Source of the DNA: Amycolatopsis vancoresmycina
GTDB lineage: Bacteria; Actinomycetota; Actinomycetes; Mycobacteriales; Pseudonocardiaceae
Assembly (NCBI RefSeq): GCF_000716785.1
Contig: NZ_JNYY01000009.1
Coordinates: forward strand, 186,001-250,000
Reading direction: 5' to 3'
Length of the DNA: 64,000 nucleotides
Positions 31,867-40,588 of this stretch are shown here, piece after piece. A model generated the notes under the pieces. The model ran no database searches, had not been told where the DNA came from, and saw nothing but the letters and a program-made list of their open reading frames with translations. Every line of letters begins with the position of its first letter. The first letter of the stretch is position 1. The position numbers were made by a program, and so were the translations under genes.

Positions 31867-33072
31867 CTAACAGGCGCCGTTGTCCTGCCAGACACCCCAC
31901 TCGCCGGTGGTGCCGGGCTCCTCGCCCTGCGTCCACCACTTCGCCGTCCACTTGTGGCTGTTGTGCGAGACGACGTTGTCCTTGACGTAGACCTTCGTCC
32001 GGTCCCACTCCGCCGCGGTGCAGGTGCCGCCGCCGGGGGTGGTCGGGGTCGTCGTCACCGGCGGCGTCGTCTGCGGCGGGGTCGCGCCGGCGAACCGGAC
32101 GCTGAACTTCGTGAAGTCCCAGTCGTTCTGCGGGACGTTGCTGCAGACGCCGTTGTCCGTCGTGCCGACGCAGGGCCGGTCGCGGTTGACCGACCAGAAC
32201 GTGAAGCGGCCGAGGCCGTGGCTGGTCGCGTAGTCGTACACCGTCTGGAAGTCCGACGTGTAGAACATCTCGGCCGCGTCCGACTTGCCGTTCATGCCGG
32301 AGAAGCCTTCGTGGGCGTACGCGGTCGCGCTGTCCCAGCCCATGTGCGACATCAGCAGGCCGTGCAGCGCTTCCAGCGCCGACACCTGCGACGAGCCGCC
32401 GTTGAAGCCGCCGTCGAACGGCATGATCGAGAAGTTGTTCGGCGTGAAGCCGATCGACTTCGCCTGGTCGATCAGCTGCGTGCCGAACCAGCCGGTGCCG
32501 GCCGCGGTGCCGGGCATGGTCACCGAGACGAACAGGCCGGGGTTGTTGGCCTGCAGCGTCTTCGCCGCGCCGAGTTCGTTCGCGATCGCCGCGGTGTTCT
32601 CGTACTCGGGTTCTTCGAGGTCGAAGTCGATCGCCTTGAGCGAGTACTTCGTGATGACCTGCTGGTAGGCGGCGGCCGTCGCGGCCACCGTGCCGCAGGT
32701 CTGGCCGAGTTTCGTGCCGCCGTAACCGCCGACGGACACCGAGACGTCGCCGCCCGCGCCGCGGATCCGCGAGATCACGCCCGCGACGGCGGTGTCGGAG
32801 GAGACCGCCGACGTGCCGTCCCAGGTCGGGCTGCAGCCGCCGCCGTTCGGCGCCAGGATGAACGCGAGCTGGAACGCCTTGAGGCCGGTCGCGTTCATCA
32901 CGGTGACCGGGTCCGGCGGGTTGTTGCTCTGGGGCATCAGGTACGGCGCCGCGGCGTACCAGTTGTTGCTCAACGCCGCGGTCGCCGACGGTGCGCCGAG
33001 CACGAGGCTGACGGCGGTGGCGGCAAAGGTGGCGGCGGCGAGCCCGGCGGCGGCCAGTCTGCCCCTGCGCAT
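31867..33072 (-). CDS. Secreted GH18-like chitinase with C-terminal chitin-binding module
   Basis: About 401 residues. Signal peptide (MRRGRLAAAGL ... cleavage near ATA), a GH18-type catalytic domain with VSVSVGGYGG and the acidic cluster AIDFDLEEPEY (DxDxE type), several Cys suggesting disulfides, a Thr/Pro linker (PPVTTTPTTPGGG), and a C-terminal carbohydrate-binding module of the CBM5/12 type (WDRTKVYVKDNVVSHNSHKWTAKWWTQGEEP). ATG at 33072 follows GGGAGGACAGCTC. Upstream is a DasR-type operator, so induction by chitin degradation products via N-acetylglucosamine signalling is likely. It supplies N-acetylglucosamine from chitin outside the cell. Confidence 0.92.
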   Translation of the reverse strand: MRRGRLAAAGLAAATFAATAVSLVLGAPSATAALSNNWYAAAPYLMPQSNNPPDPVTVMNATGLKAFQLAFILAPNGGGCSPTWDGTSAVSSDTAVAGVISRIRGAGGDVSVSVGGYGGTKLGQTCGTVAATAAAYQQVITKYSLKAIDFDLEEPEYENTAAIANELGAAKTLQANNPGLFVSVTMPGTAAGTGWFGTQLIDQAKSIGFTPNNFSIMPFDGGFNGGSSQVSALEALHGLLMSHMGWDSATAYAHEGFSGMNGKSDAAEMFYTSDFQTVYDYATSHGLGRFTFWSVNRDRPCVGTTDNGVCSNVPQNDWDFTKFSVRFAGATPPQTTPPVTTTPTTPGGGTCTAAEWDRTKVYVKDNVVSHNSHKWTAKWWTQGEEPGTTGEWGVWQDNGAC

Positions 33073-33109
33073 GAGCTGTCCTCCCGGAGGGGATCGAGGT
33101 GGACAGATC

Positions 33110-33136
33110 ATTGGACTAGACCATTGCCGAAGTCAA
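33110..33136 (-). promoter_or_regulatory. DasR-type (dre) operator and promoter of the chitinase
   Basis: Minus strand reads TGGTCTAGTCCA (33112-33123), one base from the palindromic dre consensus TGGTCTAGACCA recognised by the GntR regulator DasR and found in streptomycete chitinase promoters. A TTGACT box lies at 33131-33136 just upstream. The position, about 40 bases before the chitinase start, fits an operator. Confidence 0.8.
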
Positions 33137-33228
33137 GGCGCGAAAGTCGGTTCGGGGGAGCCCGCGGGCGAAAAGGGCCGGAATATCCGAAATTTGTCCA
33201 CGACACGAGCGGCGACGAAGACGAGACT

Positions 33229-34302
33229 TCACGCCGCGGGCAGCGACACGACCACCACCAAGCCACCCTCCGCGCGCGCCTCCGCGGTCACCGCTCCGCC
33301 GTGCGCGTGCGCCACCGACCGCACGATCGACAACCCGAGCCCCGTCCCCTCCGCCGCCACCCGGGCCCGGCGGTGGAACGGGTCGAACAGCGCCGGCACC
33401 TCCGCCGGTGGGATCACCGGGCCGCTGTTGGCCACCTCCAGCTCCACCCGCCCTGCCGCCGTCCGGGTCGTCACGCGCACCCAGCCGCCGGGCACGTTGT
33501 GGCGGATCGCGTTCTCCACCAGGTTGCCCGCCAGCCGCTCCAGCAGCAGTGCGTCGCCGGCCGTCACCGCTTCGGCCAGTGACTGCTCCGCCTCCGGCGG
33601 CGTCACCTGCGCGACCAGCGCCGCCAGGTCCACCGGGCTGCGCGCGGTCAGCGCGCTCTCCGACTTCGCCAGCAGCAGCAACCCGCTGATCAGCTTCTCG
33701 TTCCGCGCGTTGATCCGCAGCAGCTTGGTGCCGAGCTCCCGGACGTCGCTCCCGCGGCGCATCGCCACTTCGACCAGGGACCGGTTCACCGTCAGCGGCG
33801 TGCGCAGCTCGTGCGACGCGTTCGCGACGAACCGGCGCTGGGCGTCGAACGACCGGTCGAGCCGCTCGACCATCACGTCGAACGCGTCGGCGAGGTTCTT
33901 CACCTCGTCCTCGGGCCCGCGCAGCGCGATCCGTGCGTGCCCGCCCGGGTCGGCCGCTGCGGCGATGCGCCGGGCCGTGTCCGTGACCTGCCGCAGCGGC
34001 GCCAGCGCCCGGCCCGCCACCAGCCACCCGAGGCCGGCCGCCAGCACCGCCACCGCGCCGAGCGCGATCGCTCCCTGCGTCAGCAGCGACGTCGTCGCCG
34101 CCGCACGCAGCTGGCGGGCCTGCTCGTCGAGGGCGTCCAGGGACGGCAGCGGTGGCGCGCCGGGTGGCGGGGTGCCCGTGAGCACCGCCACCCGCTGCCC
34201 GACCTGCCGCGTGAACAGCAGGTACGTCACGCCCAGCAGCGCCACACCGGCCAGCAGGAACAGGCCGCCGTAGAGCACGGTCAGCCGCAGCCGGAGGGTC
34301 AT
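33229..34302 (-). CDS. Two-component sensor histidine kinase
   Basis: A protein of 357 residues. First membrane helix ~3-26 (LRLTVLYGGLFLLAGVALLG), an extracytoplasmic loop with PPPGAPPLPSLDALDEQ, second helix ~95-118, HAMP region (LAPLRQVTDTARRIAAA), the dimerisation helix with the phospho-acceptor in FVANASHELRTPLTV, and the ATP-binding domain with N-box LAGNLVENAIRHN, and G-boxes around GTGLGLSIVRSVAHAHGG. ATG at 34302 overlaps the stop of the response regulator (ATGA), so the pair is translationally coupled. The signal is unknown; linkage to a GT39-family transferase suggests an envelope cue. Confidence 0.93.
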   Translation of the reverse strand: MTLRLRLTVLYGGLFLLAGVALLGVTYLLFTRQVGQRVAVLTGTPPPGAPPLPSLDALDEQARQLRAAATTSLLTQGAIALGAVAVLAAGLGWLVAGRALAPLRQVTDTARRIAAAADPGGHARIALRGPEDEVKNLADAFDVMVERLDRSFDAQRRFVANASHELRTPLTVNRSLVEVAMRRGSDVRELGTKLLRINARNEKLISGLLLLAKSESALTARSPVDLAALVAQVTPPEAEQSLAEAVTAGDALLLERLAGNLVENAIRHNVPGGWVRVTTRTAAGRVELEVANSGPVIPPAEVPALFDPFHRRARVAAEGTGLGLSIVRSVAHAHGGAVTAEARAEGGLVVVVSLPAA

Positions 34303-34955
34303 CGGAGCCGGTAGCCGACGCCGGTGACCGTCTCCACCAGCGGTGGGCCGCCGAGCTTGCGGCGCAGCTTCAGGATGGTGAGCCGGACCGCGCCGGTGAA
34401 CGGGTCCGCGTGCTCGTCCCACGCCTTCTCCAGCAGGTGTTCGGCGGACACCGCGGCGCCGTCGGCGCGCAGCAGCTCGGCGAGCACGGCGAACTCCTTT
34501 TTGGACAGTGGGAGGAGGCGCCCGTCGCGGAACACCTCGTGCCGCGCCGGATCGAGCGTGACGCCGGAGCGGCTCAGCACCGGCGGGGCGGCCGGGCGGC
34601 TGCGGCGGCCCAGCGACTGGATGCGGGCGGCCAGCTCCGGGAACGCGAACGGCTTCGCGAGGTAGTCGTCGGCGCCCAGCGACAGCCCGGCGACCCGGTC
34701 GGACACCTCCCCGGCGGCGGTCAGCATCAGCACCCGCGTGGCCGCCCCGCCGGCCACCAGCGCGCGGCAGACGTCGTCGCCGTGCACGACCGGCAGGTCC
34801 CGGTCGAGCACGACGACGTCGTAGTCGTGCACGGTGATCCGGTCCAGCGCCGCGCCGCCGTCGTGGGCGATGTCGACCGCGTGGGCGTCCTCGCGCAGCC
34901 ACTCCGCGATCGCGTCCGCGAGCATCGGCTCGTCCTCCACCACCAGGACCCGCAT
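34299..34955 (-). CDS. OmpR-family response regulator
   Basis: A protein of 218 residues. Receiver domain: acidic VVEDEPMLADA, phospho-acceptor Asp in VVVLDRDLP (residue ~51), Thr in MLTAAG and Lys in DDYLAKPF. C-terminal winged-helix DNA-binding domain with LLPLSKKEFAVLAELLRADG and VETVTGVGYRLR. Its stop overlaps the kinase start, and it follows the GT39-family gene by 35 bp on the same strand, so all three are probably one operon. Likely targets include this operon; no binding site was identified. Confidence 0.94.
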   Translation of the reverse strand: MRVLVVEDEPMLADAIAEWLREDAHAVDIAHDGGAALDRITVHDYDVVVLDRDLPVVHGDDVCRALVAGGAATRVLMLTAAGEVSDRVAGLSLGADDYLAKPFAFPELAARIQSLGRRSRPAAPPVLSRSGVTLDPARHEVFRDGRLLPLSKKEFAVLAELLRADGAAVSAEHLLEKAWDEHADPFTGAVRLTILKLRRKLGGPPLVETVTGVGYRLR

Positions 34956-34990
34956 GCCCCGATGATCGCCGCGGTGGTGTTTCTTCGCCG

Positions 34991-36796
34991 TTAGCACCGG
35001 TAGAGCGTGTCCGCGCCGCCGCCGTACGCGGCGGGGTCGACGGTCGTGCAGTGCCCCTCGATCCAGCGCTGACGTCCAGCCTGGGCCGGACTGGGCGGCG
35101 GTCCCGGCCGGCGCCCCGCGTTGCTCAGGACGAACCGCAGCTTGCCCTCGGCGAGCCAGCGGTCGAGCTGCGCCACCGACGGCGCGTCGTCGCGGCCGCC
35201 GAAGCCGCCCATGCCGATCACAGTCGCGTCCGAGTCGATCAGGTACGGCGCCACCACGCCGGCTTCGGCGTTCACGGCCAGGGTTATCTCGGTGCCGCCG
35301 CGGCGGGCGTAGTCGAGGATGCGCCGCTGCTCGTCGGACAGCCTGGCGGTGCCGTCGCCACCGGACAGCATGATCCGGGGCCGGGGGCCACCGGGTGACA
35401 GCGGCGGCGGCGCGGCCGGACCGGTGGCGGGCCCGGCGGCGGGCAGCGTCCCCGCGGACGTGCTCTGCGCGGCGGCGTACGACCACACCGCGGGCGTGAG
35501 CAGCAGCGGCACCAGCGCGGCGACGAGGGCCCGCCGCTCCGGCGCGACGACCAGCCAGGCGATCGCCGCGATACCCGTGCCGAGCACCGCCCAGCGCGTC
35601 CAGCCGTAGAACGTCGTGTCGCGTGCGGTCAGGACGAACGCCCAGGCCGCGGTCAGCGCGACGACCAGGGGCAGCAGAGTGCGCCGGTGCTGTCGCCACA
35701 GCAGCGCCAGCCCGGCGGCGGCGACCGCGGCGACGGCGGGCGCGAGCGCCGTCGTGTAGTACGGGTGCCAGATGCCGCCGGCGAAGCTGAAGACCACGGT
35801 GGTCACGAGCAGCCAGCCGCCCCAGAGCAGCCAGCCGGCATCGCGCCACCGACGCCCGAGCACGGCCAGGACGACCAAGCACAGCGGCAGCAGCCAGGAG
35901 ATCTGCCCGCCGACGACGTCGTTGAACATCCGGCCCGGGCCGGGGTCGCCGCCGAAGGAGCTCATGGTCTGCTGCCCGTTGCGCATGATCATCATGCCAC
36001 CGCTCTCGCCGGTGGCGGAGAGGCGGCCGAAGCCGTTGTAGCCGAAGACGAGGTTCCACGCGGAGCCGTTCTCGCTGCCGCCCATGTAGGGCTTGGTGCC
36101 GGGCCACCAGTCGTACAGAGCGATCCACCAGAACGACGAAACGACGAGCACGAGCCCGGCGCCGAGGACGTCGAGCAGCCGTCGCTTGAGCGGCCCGGTG
36201 GTCCCGGCGAGGTAGGCGGCGACCAGGGCGGGGACGATGATCCACGCCTGCAGCATCTTGGTCAGGAAGCCGCAGCCGACGAAGAAGGCGCACCACCACA
36301 GCCACTTCCGGCCGTCCCGCAGCCCCCGGGTGAGCGCATATGCGGCGGCGACGAGGAAGAGGACGAGCAGGGTGTCGGGGTTGTTGTCCCGGTTGATGAT
36401 CACGGTGACGGGCGTCAGCGCGAGGATCGCCGCGGCGAGCAGGGCGACGTTCTCCCCGGCCCAGAGCCGGACGGTGCGGTGGAGCAGGAACACCGCCGCG
36501 ACGCCTTCGAGGACCTGCGGCAGCAGCAGCGCCCAGCCGTGGTAGCCGAAGACCAGCACGGAAAGCGCTTGCGGCCACAACGCGAACGGCGGTTTGTCGA
36601 CCGTGACGACGCCGTAGGGGTCGAAGGAGCCGAAGAGGAAGTTGGGGAAACTCTCCGTCATCGACCGGACGGCGGCCGAGTAGTAGGTGTTGCCGAACTG
36701 GCCGGCACCGATCTTCCAGGCGTAGAGAACGGCGGCGCCGAGGCAGACGAGGGGAAGCACCCAGGGGCGGGTCTTCGGAGGGGCGGCGGTGATCAT
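34991..36796 (-). CDS. GT39/ArnT-like membrane glycosyltransferase
   Basis: About 601 residues with about twelve membrane helices. The first extracytoplasmic loop has SMTESFPNFLFGSFDPYGVVTVDKPP, including the acidic DKPP region typical of GT-C transferases of the PMT/ArnT type, and NRDNNPDTLLVLFLV follows. The C-terminal ~170 residues are a soluble extracytoplasmic domain (IMLSGGDGTARL, VIGMGGFGGRDD, RWLAEGKLRFVL). These enzymes transfer sugars from polyprenyl-phosphate donors to lipids or proteins outside the membrane. ATG 36796 has GGGTGG upstream; a GTG three codons earlier is possible. It starts 40 bp after the cobN stop and precedes a two-component pair, suggesting regulated envelope glycosylation. 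Confidence 0.88.
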   Translation of the reverse strand: MITAAPPKTRPWVLPLVCLGAAVLYAWKIGAGQFGNTYYSAAVRSMTESFPNFLFGSFDPYGVVTVDKPPFALWPQALSVLVFGYHGWALLLPQVLEGVAAVFLLHRTVRLWAGENVALLAAAILALTPVTVIINRDNNPDTLLVLFLVAAAYALTRGLRDGRKWLWWCAFFVGCGFLTKMLQAWIIVPALVAAYLAGTTGPLKRRLLDVLGAGLVLVVSSFWWIALYDWWPGTKPYMGGSENGSAWNLVFGYNGFGRLSATGESGGMMIMRNGQQTMSSFGGDPGPGRMFNDVVGGQISWLLPLCLVVLAVLGRRWRDAGWLLWGGWLLVTTVVFSFAGGIWHPYYTTALAPAVAAVAAAGLALLWRQHRRTLLPLVVALTAAWAFVLTARDTTFYGWTRWAVLGTGIAAIAWLVVAPERRALVAALVPLLLTPAVWSYAAAQSTSAGTLPAAGPATGPAAPPPLSPGGPRPRIMLSGGDGTARLSDEQRRILDYARRGGTEITLAVNAEAGVVAPYLIDSDATVIGMGGFGGRDDAPSVAQLDRWLAEGKLRFVLSNAGRRPGPPPSPAQAGRQRWIEGHCTTVDPAAYGGGADTLYRC

Positions 36797-36835
36797 GACC
36801 GCCACCCAACTCCGGCCCGCGTTTCCCGGGCGTTT

Positions 36836-39800
36836 CTACTCCGCCTCGAGGTCGCCTTCCAGCGACAGGTACACCTCGCGCATCTTCGCCAGCAGGTCCG
36901 GGTCCGGCTCCTCCCACAGCCCCCGGTCCGCCGCCTCGGTCAGCCGCTCGACGATCCCGCGCAACGCCCACGGATTGGCCTGGCGCAGGAACTCCTGGTT
37001 CACCTCGTCCAGCACGTACGACTCGGTCAGCTTCTCGTACATCCAGTCGCCGACGACGCCGGCGGTCGCGTCGAAGCCGAACAGGTAGTCCACGGTGGCC
37101 GCCAGCTCGAACGCGCCCTTGTAGCCGTGGCGCCGCATCGCCGCCAGCCACCGCGGGTTGACCACGCGGGCCCGGAACACCCGGGCCGTCTCCTCGCCCA
37201 GCGTGCGCGTGCGGACCGCGTCCGGCGAGGTGCTGTCGCCCACATAGGACGCCGGCGCCGAGCCGGTCAGCGCGCGGACCGTCGCGATCATCCCGCCGTG
37301 GTACTGGAAGTAGTCGTCCGAGTCCGCGATGTCGTGCTCGCGCGTGTCGGTGTTCTTCGCCGCCACCACGATCCGCTTGTACGAGCTCTCCATGTCCTCG
37401 CGCGCCGGGCGGCCGTCGAGGTCGCGGCCGTACGCGAAGCCGCCCCAGACCGCGTACACCTCGGCGAGGTCCTTGTCGTCGCGCCAGTTCCCGCTGTCCA
37501 TCAGGGGCAGCAGGCCCGCGCCGTACGCGCCCGGCTTCGACCCGAAGATCCGGGTCGTCGCACGGCGGGCGTCACCGTGCGACGCCAGGTCCGCCGAAAC
37601 GTGCGCGCGGACGAAGTTCTCCTCCGGAGATTCGTCCAATGCGGACACCAGCCGCACCGCGTCGTCCATCAACGTGATGACGTGCGGGAAGGCGTCGCGG
37701 AAGAACCCGCTGATGCGGATCGTGACGTCGATCCGGGGACGGCCGAGTTCCGCGAGCGGGATGGCTTCGATGCCCGTGACGCGCCGGGAAGCCTCGTCCC
37801 ACACCGGCTGGACACCCAGCAGCGCCAGGACTTCCGCCGCGTCGTCGCCGGACGTCCGCATCGCCGACGTCCCCCACACCGAGAGCCCCACGGAACGCGG
37901 CCAGTCGCCGGTGTCCTCTCGGTACCGCTTCAGCAGCGAGTCCGCCAGCGCCTGCCCGGTTTCCCAGGCCAGCCGGCTCGGGATGGCCTTCGGGTCGACG
38001 GTGTAGAAGTTCCGCCCGGTCGGCAGCACGTTGACCAGCCCGCGCAGCGGCGAACCGCTCGGGCCGGCCGGGATGTACCCGCCGTCCAGCGCGTGCAGCA
38101 CGGCGTCGAGTTCGGCGGTGGTCCCCGCCAGCCGCGGCACGATCTCCGTGGCCGCAAAGGAAAGCACCTTCGCCACCTGCGCGTCCGGAGCGACCGACTC
38201 GACCGCGGTCGCGTCCCAGCCCCGCATTTCCATCGTCTGGACGAGCTCGCGCGCGGTCTTCTCGACGGCGTCCACTTCGGACATCGGCGCGTCTTCCTTG
38301 AGCCCCAGCGCCGACCGCAGGCCCGGCACCGCGCCCTGCTTGCCGCCCCACATCTGCGACGCCCGCAGCATCGCCAGCACCAGGTTGACCCGGGCCTCGC
38401 CGGTCGGCGCCGCACCGAGGATGTGCAGCCCGTCGCGGATCTGCGCGTCCTTGACCTCGCACAGCCAGCCGTCGATGTGCAGCAGGAAGTCGTCGAACTC
38501 CGCGTCGTGCGGCCGTTCCTCGACGCCGAGGTCGTGGTCCAGCTTCGCGGCCTGGATCAGCGTCCAGATCTGCTGGCGCACGGCCGGCAGCTTCGCCGGG
38601 TCCATCGCCGCGATGTTCGCGTGCTCGTCGAGCAGCTGCTCCAGCCGCGCCATGTCGCCGTAGGACTCCGCGCGCGCCATCGGCGGGATCAGGTGGTCGA
38701 CGATCGTCGCGTGCGCCCGCCGCTTCGCCTGCGCGCCCTCACCGGGGTCGTTGATCAGGAACGGGTAGACCAGCGGCAGGTTCCCGAGCACGGCGTCCGG
38801 CGCGCAGGACGCCGAGAGCCCCGCGGTCTTGCCCGGCAGCCATTCGAGGGATCCGTGCTTGCCCAGGTGGACGACGGCGTGCGCGCCGAACTCCTCCTCC
38901 AGCCACCGGTAGGCGGCCAGGTAGTGGTGGCTCGGCGGCAGGTCCGGGTTGTGGTAGATCGCCACCGGGTTCTCGCCGAACCCGCGCGGCGGCTGGATCA
39001 TGATGATCACGTTGCCGCTCTGCAGGGACGCCAGCACGATGTCGCCGTTGTCGACGTACAGCTCGCCGGGCGCCGGGCCCCAGTGCTCCTCGACGCCTTC
39101 GCGCAGTTCGGCGGGCAGAGCCTCGAACCACGAGCGGTAGCGCGCGGCGGGGACGCGGATCGGGTTCCCGGCCAGCTGTTCCTCGGTCAGCCACTCCGGA
39201 TCCTGACCGCCGGCGGCGATCAGCGCGTGGATGAGCGCGTCGCCGTCGGGCTGGTCGGTGCCGGTCGGGTCGACGCCCGGGAACGCGTCCGGCCCCAGGT
39301 CGTAGCCCTGCGCGCGCATCCGCCGCAGCAGCTCGATGGCCGACGCGGGCGTGTCCAGCCCGACCGCGTTGCCGACGCGGGAGTGTTTCGTCGGGTACGC
39401 GGACAGCATCAACGCGATCCGGCGTTCCGACGGCGGCGTGTGCCGCAGCCGGGCGTGCGCGAGCGCGATGCGGGCGACGCGGGACGCGCGTTCGGCGTCC
39501 GGCACGTACCGGGGGAGGCCGTCTTCGTCGAGTTCCTTGAACGAGAACGGCACCGTGATGAGCCGCCCGTCGAACTCCGGGACGGCCATCTGGTTCCCGG
39601 CGTCGAGCGGCGAGAGGCCGTCGTCGTTGACCGCCCACGTCTCGCGGTCGCTGGTCAGGCACAGCGCCTGCAGGATCGGGACGTCGAGCGCGGCCATCTC
39701 GGCGACGTCCCACGCCTCGTCGTCCCCGCCCGCGCCGACCTCGGACGGCCGCGTACCGCCGGCGGCGAGCACCGTGACCAGCAGGGCGTCGACCTTCCCC

Positions 39801-40399
39801 AGCTCAGCCATCATTTCCGGCTCGCGCGTACGCAGCGAAGCACAGTAGATCGGCAACGCGCGCCCGCCCGCGGCTTCGATCTCGTCGGCGAGGGCGTGCA
39901 CGAACGCGGTGTTCCCGGACAGGTGGTGCGCGCGGTAGTAGAGGATGCCGATGACCGGGCCGTCGCTCTTCGCGGGCCGCTCGAGGACGCCCCACGCGGC
40001 CTGCTGCGCGGGCGGCTCGAAGCCGTCGCCGGTGAGCAGCAGCGTGTCGGAGAGGAACCGGTGCAGCTGGGTGAGGTTGGCCGGCCCGCCCTGGGCGAGG
40101 TAGGCGTGGGCCTCGGCGGCGATGCCGGCCGGGACGGTGGAGAGCTTCATCAGCTCGGCGTCCGGCGTCTGCTCCCCGCCGAGGACGACGACGTGCGCGC
40201 CCGACGCCCGCAGCGTGTCCAGGCCCTCCTGCCAGCTCCGCGGCGTGCCGAGGATCCGCGCGATCACGATGCGCACGCCGTCGAGCAGCCCCGGCAACTC
40301 GGCGACGTCGAGCCGGGCCGGGTTGCCGAGCCGGTACTCGCGGTCGCTGGACCGGGCGCTGAGCAGGTCGGTGTCCGAAGTGGACAGAAGCAGGATCAC
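36836..40399 (-). CDS. cobN: Cobaltochelatase large subunit CobN
   Basis: A protein of 1187 residues, the tetrapyrrole-binding subunit that inserts Co2+ into hydrogenobyrinic acid a,c-diamide. Hallmarks: GILYYRAHHLSGNTAFVHAL, LMLSAYPTKHSRVGNAVGLD, the conserved HLGKHGSLEWLPGK motif, LVYPFLINDPGEGAQAKRRAHATIVDHL, and a C-terminal EFLRQANPWALRGIVERL. GTG at 40399 follows GAGGAGGAACCTC. The message carries a cobalamin riboswitch (40425-40558), so expression should fall when B12 is plentiful. Its partner ATPase subunits are probably the ChlI/ChlD-type protein at 61569-63515, 21 kb away in the other cob group. Confidence 0.97.
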   Translation of the reverse strand: MILLLSTSDTDLLSARSSDREYRLGNPARLDVAELPGLLDGVRIVIARILGTPRSWQEGLDTLRASGAHVVVLGGEQTPDAELMKLSTVPAGIAAEAHAYLAQGGPANLTQLHRFLSDTLLLTGDGFEPPAQQAAWGVLERPAKSDGPVIGILYYRAHHLSGNTAFVHALADEIEAAGGRALPIYCASLRTREPEMMAELGKVDALLVTVLAAGGTRPSEVGAGGDDEAWDVAEMAALDVPILQALCLTSDRETWAVNDDGLSPLDAGNQMAVPEFDGRLITVPFSFKELDEDGLPRYVPDAERASRVARIALAHARLRHTPPSERRIALMLSAYPTKHSRVGNAVGLDTPASAIELLRRMRAQGYDLGPDAFPGVDPTGTDQPDGDALIHALIAAGGQDPEWLTEEQLAGNPIRVPAARYRSWFEALPAELREGVEEHWGPAPGELYVDNGDIVLASLQSGNVIIMIQPPRGFGENPVAIYHNPDLPPSHHYLAAYRWLEEEFGAHAVVHLGKHGSLEWLPGKTAGLSASCAPDAVLGNLPLVYPFLINDPGEGAQAKRRAHATIVDHLIPPMARAESYGDMARLEQLLDEHANIAAMDPAKLPAVRQQIWTLIQAAKLDHDLGVEERPHDAEFDDFLLHIDGWLCEVKDAQIRDGLHILGAAPTGEARVNLVLAMLRASQMWGGKQGAVPGLRSALGLKEDAPMSEVDAVEKTARELVQTMEMRGWDATAVESVAPDAQVAKVLSFAATEIVPRLAGTTAELDAVLHALDGGYIPAGPSGSPLRGLVNVLPTGRNFYTVDPKAIPSRLAWETGQALADSLLKRYREDTGDWPRSVGLSVWGTSAMRTSGDDAAEVLALLGVQPVWDEASRRVTGIEAIPLAELGRPRIDVTIRISGFFRDAFPHVITLMDDAVRLVSALDESPEENFVRAHVSADLASHGDARRATTRIFGSKPGAYGAGLLPLMDSGNWRDDKDLAEVYAVWGGFAYGRDLDGRPAREDMESSYKRIVVAAKNTDTREHDIADSDDYFQYHGGMIATVRALTGSAPASYVGDSTSPDAVRTRTLGEETARVFRARVVNPRWLAAMRRHGYKGAFELAATVDYLFGFDATAGVVGDWMYEKLTESYVLDEVNQEFLRQANPWALRGIVERLTEAADRGLWEEPDPDLLAKMREVYLSLEGDLEAE

Positions 40400-40424
40400 G
40401 AGGTTCCTCCTCGGGGTCCGCGCC

Positions 40425-40558
40425 CCGGGTAGACGGGCGCGCCGGCGGGAGTTCCTGGCTCCCGGATCTCTCCGGTGACAGTGGCGGGACCGCCCCGGAT
40501 TTCCACCGGGTTCCTCCACCTGCCGACGCGTGGGTAACGCACCCACTCTCCGGTGCGC
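40425..40558 (-). promoter_or_regulatory. Cobalamin riboswitch controlling cobN
   Basis: On the minus strand the leader contains GGTGGAAATCCGGGGCGG directly followed by TCCCGCCACTGT, the conserved core of B12 riboswitches, and further on GAGCCAGGAACTCCCGCC, a B12-box variant able to pair with an upstream loop. It ends about 25 bases before the cobN GTG, so it may mask the ribosome binding site GAGGAGG on ligand binding. No similar element was found before the other cob operons in the window. Confidence 0.92.
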
Positions 40559-40588
40559 GGCGGATGGCGTCAAGGTGACGTGTGCGGC

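Noticed and set aside
35687..40432. Plus-strand open frame of over 1500 codons opposite cobN and the GT39-family gene.
   Set aside because: cobN and the transferase are unmistakable on the other strand; this frame has no domain and is an antisense shadow.
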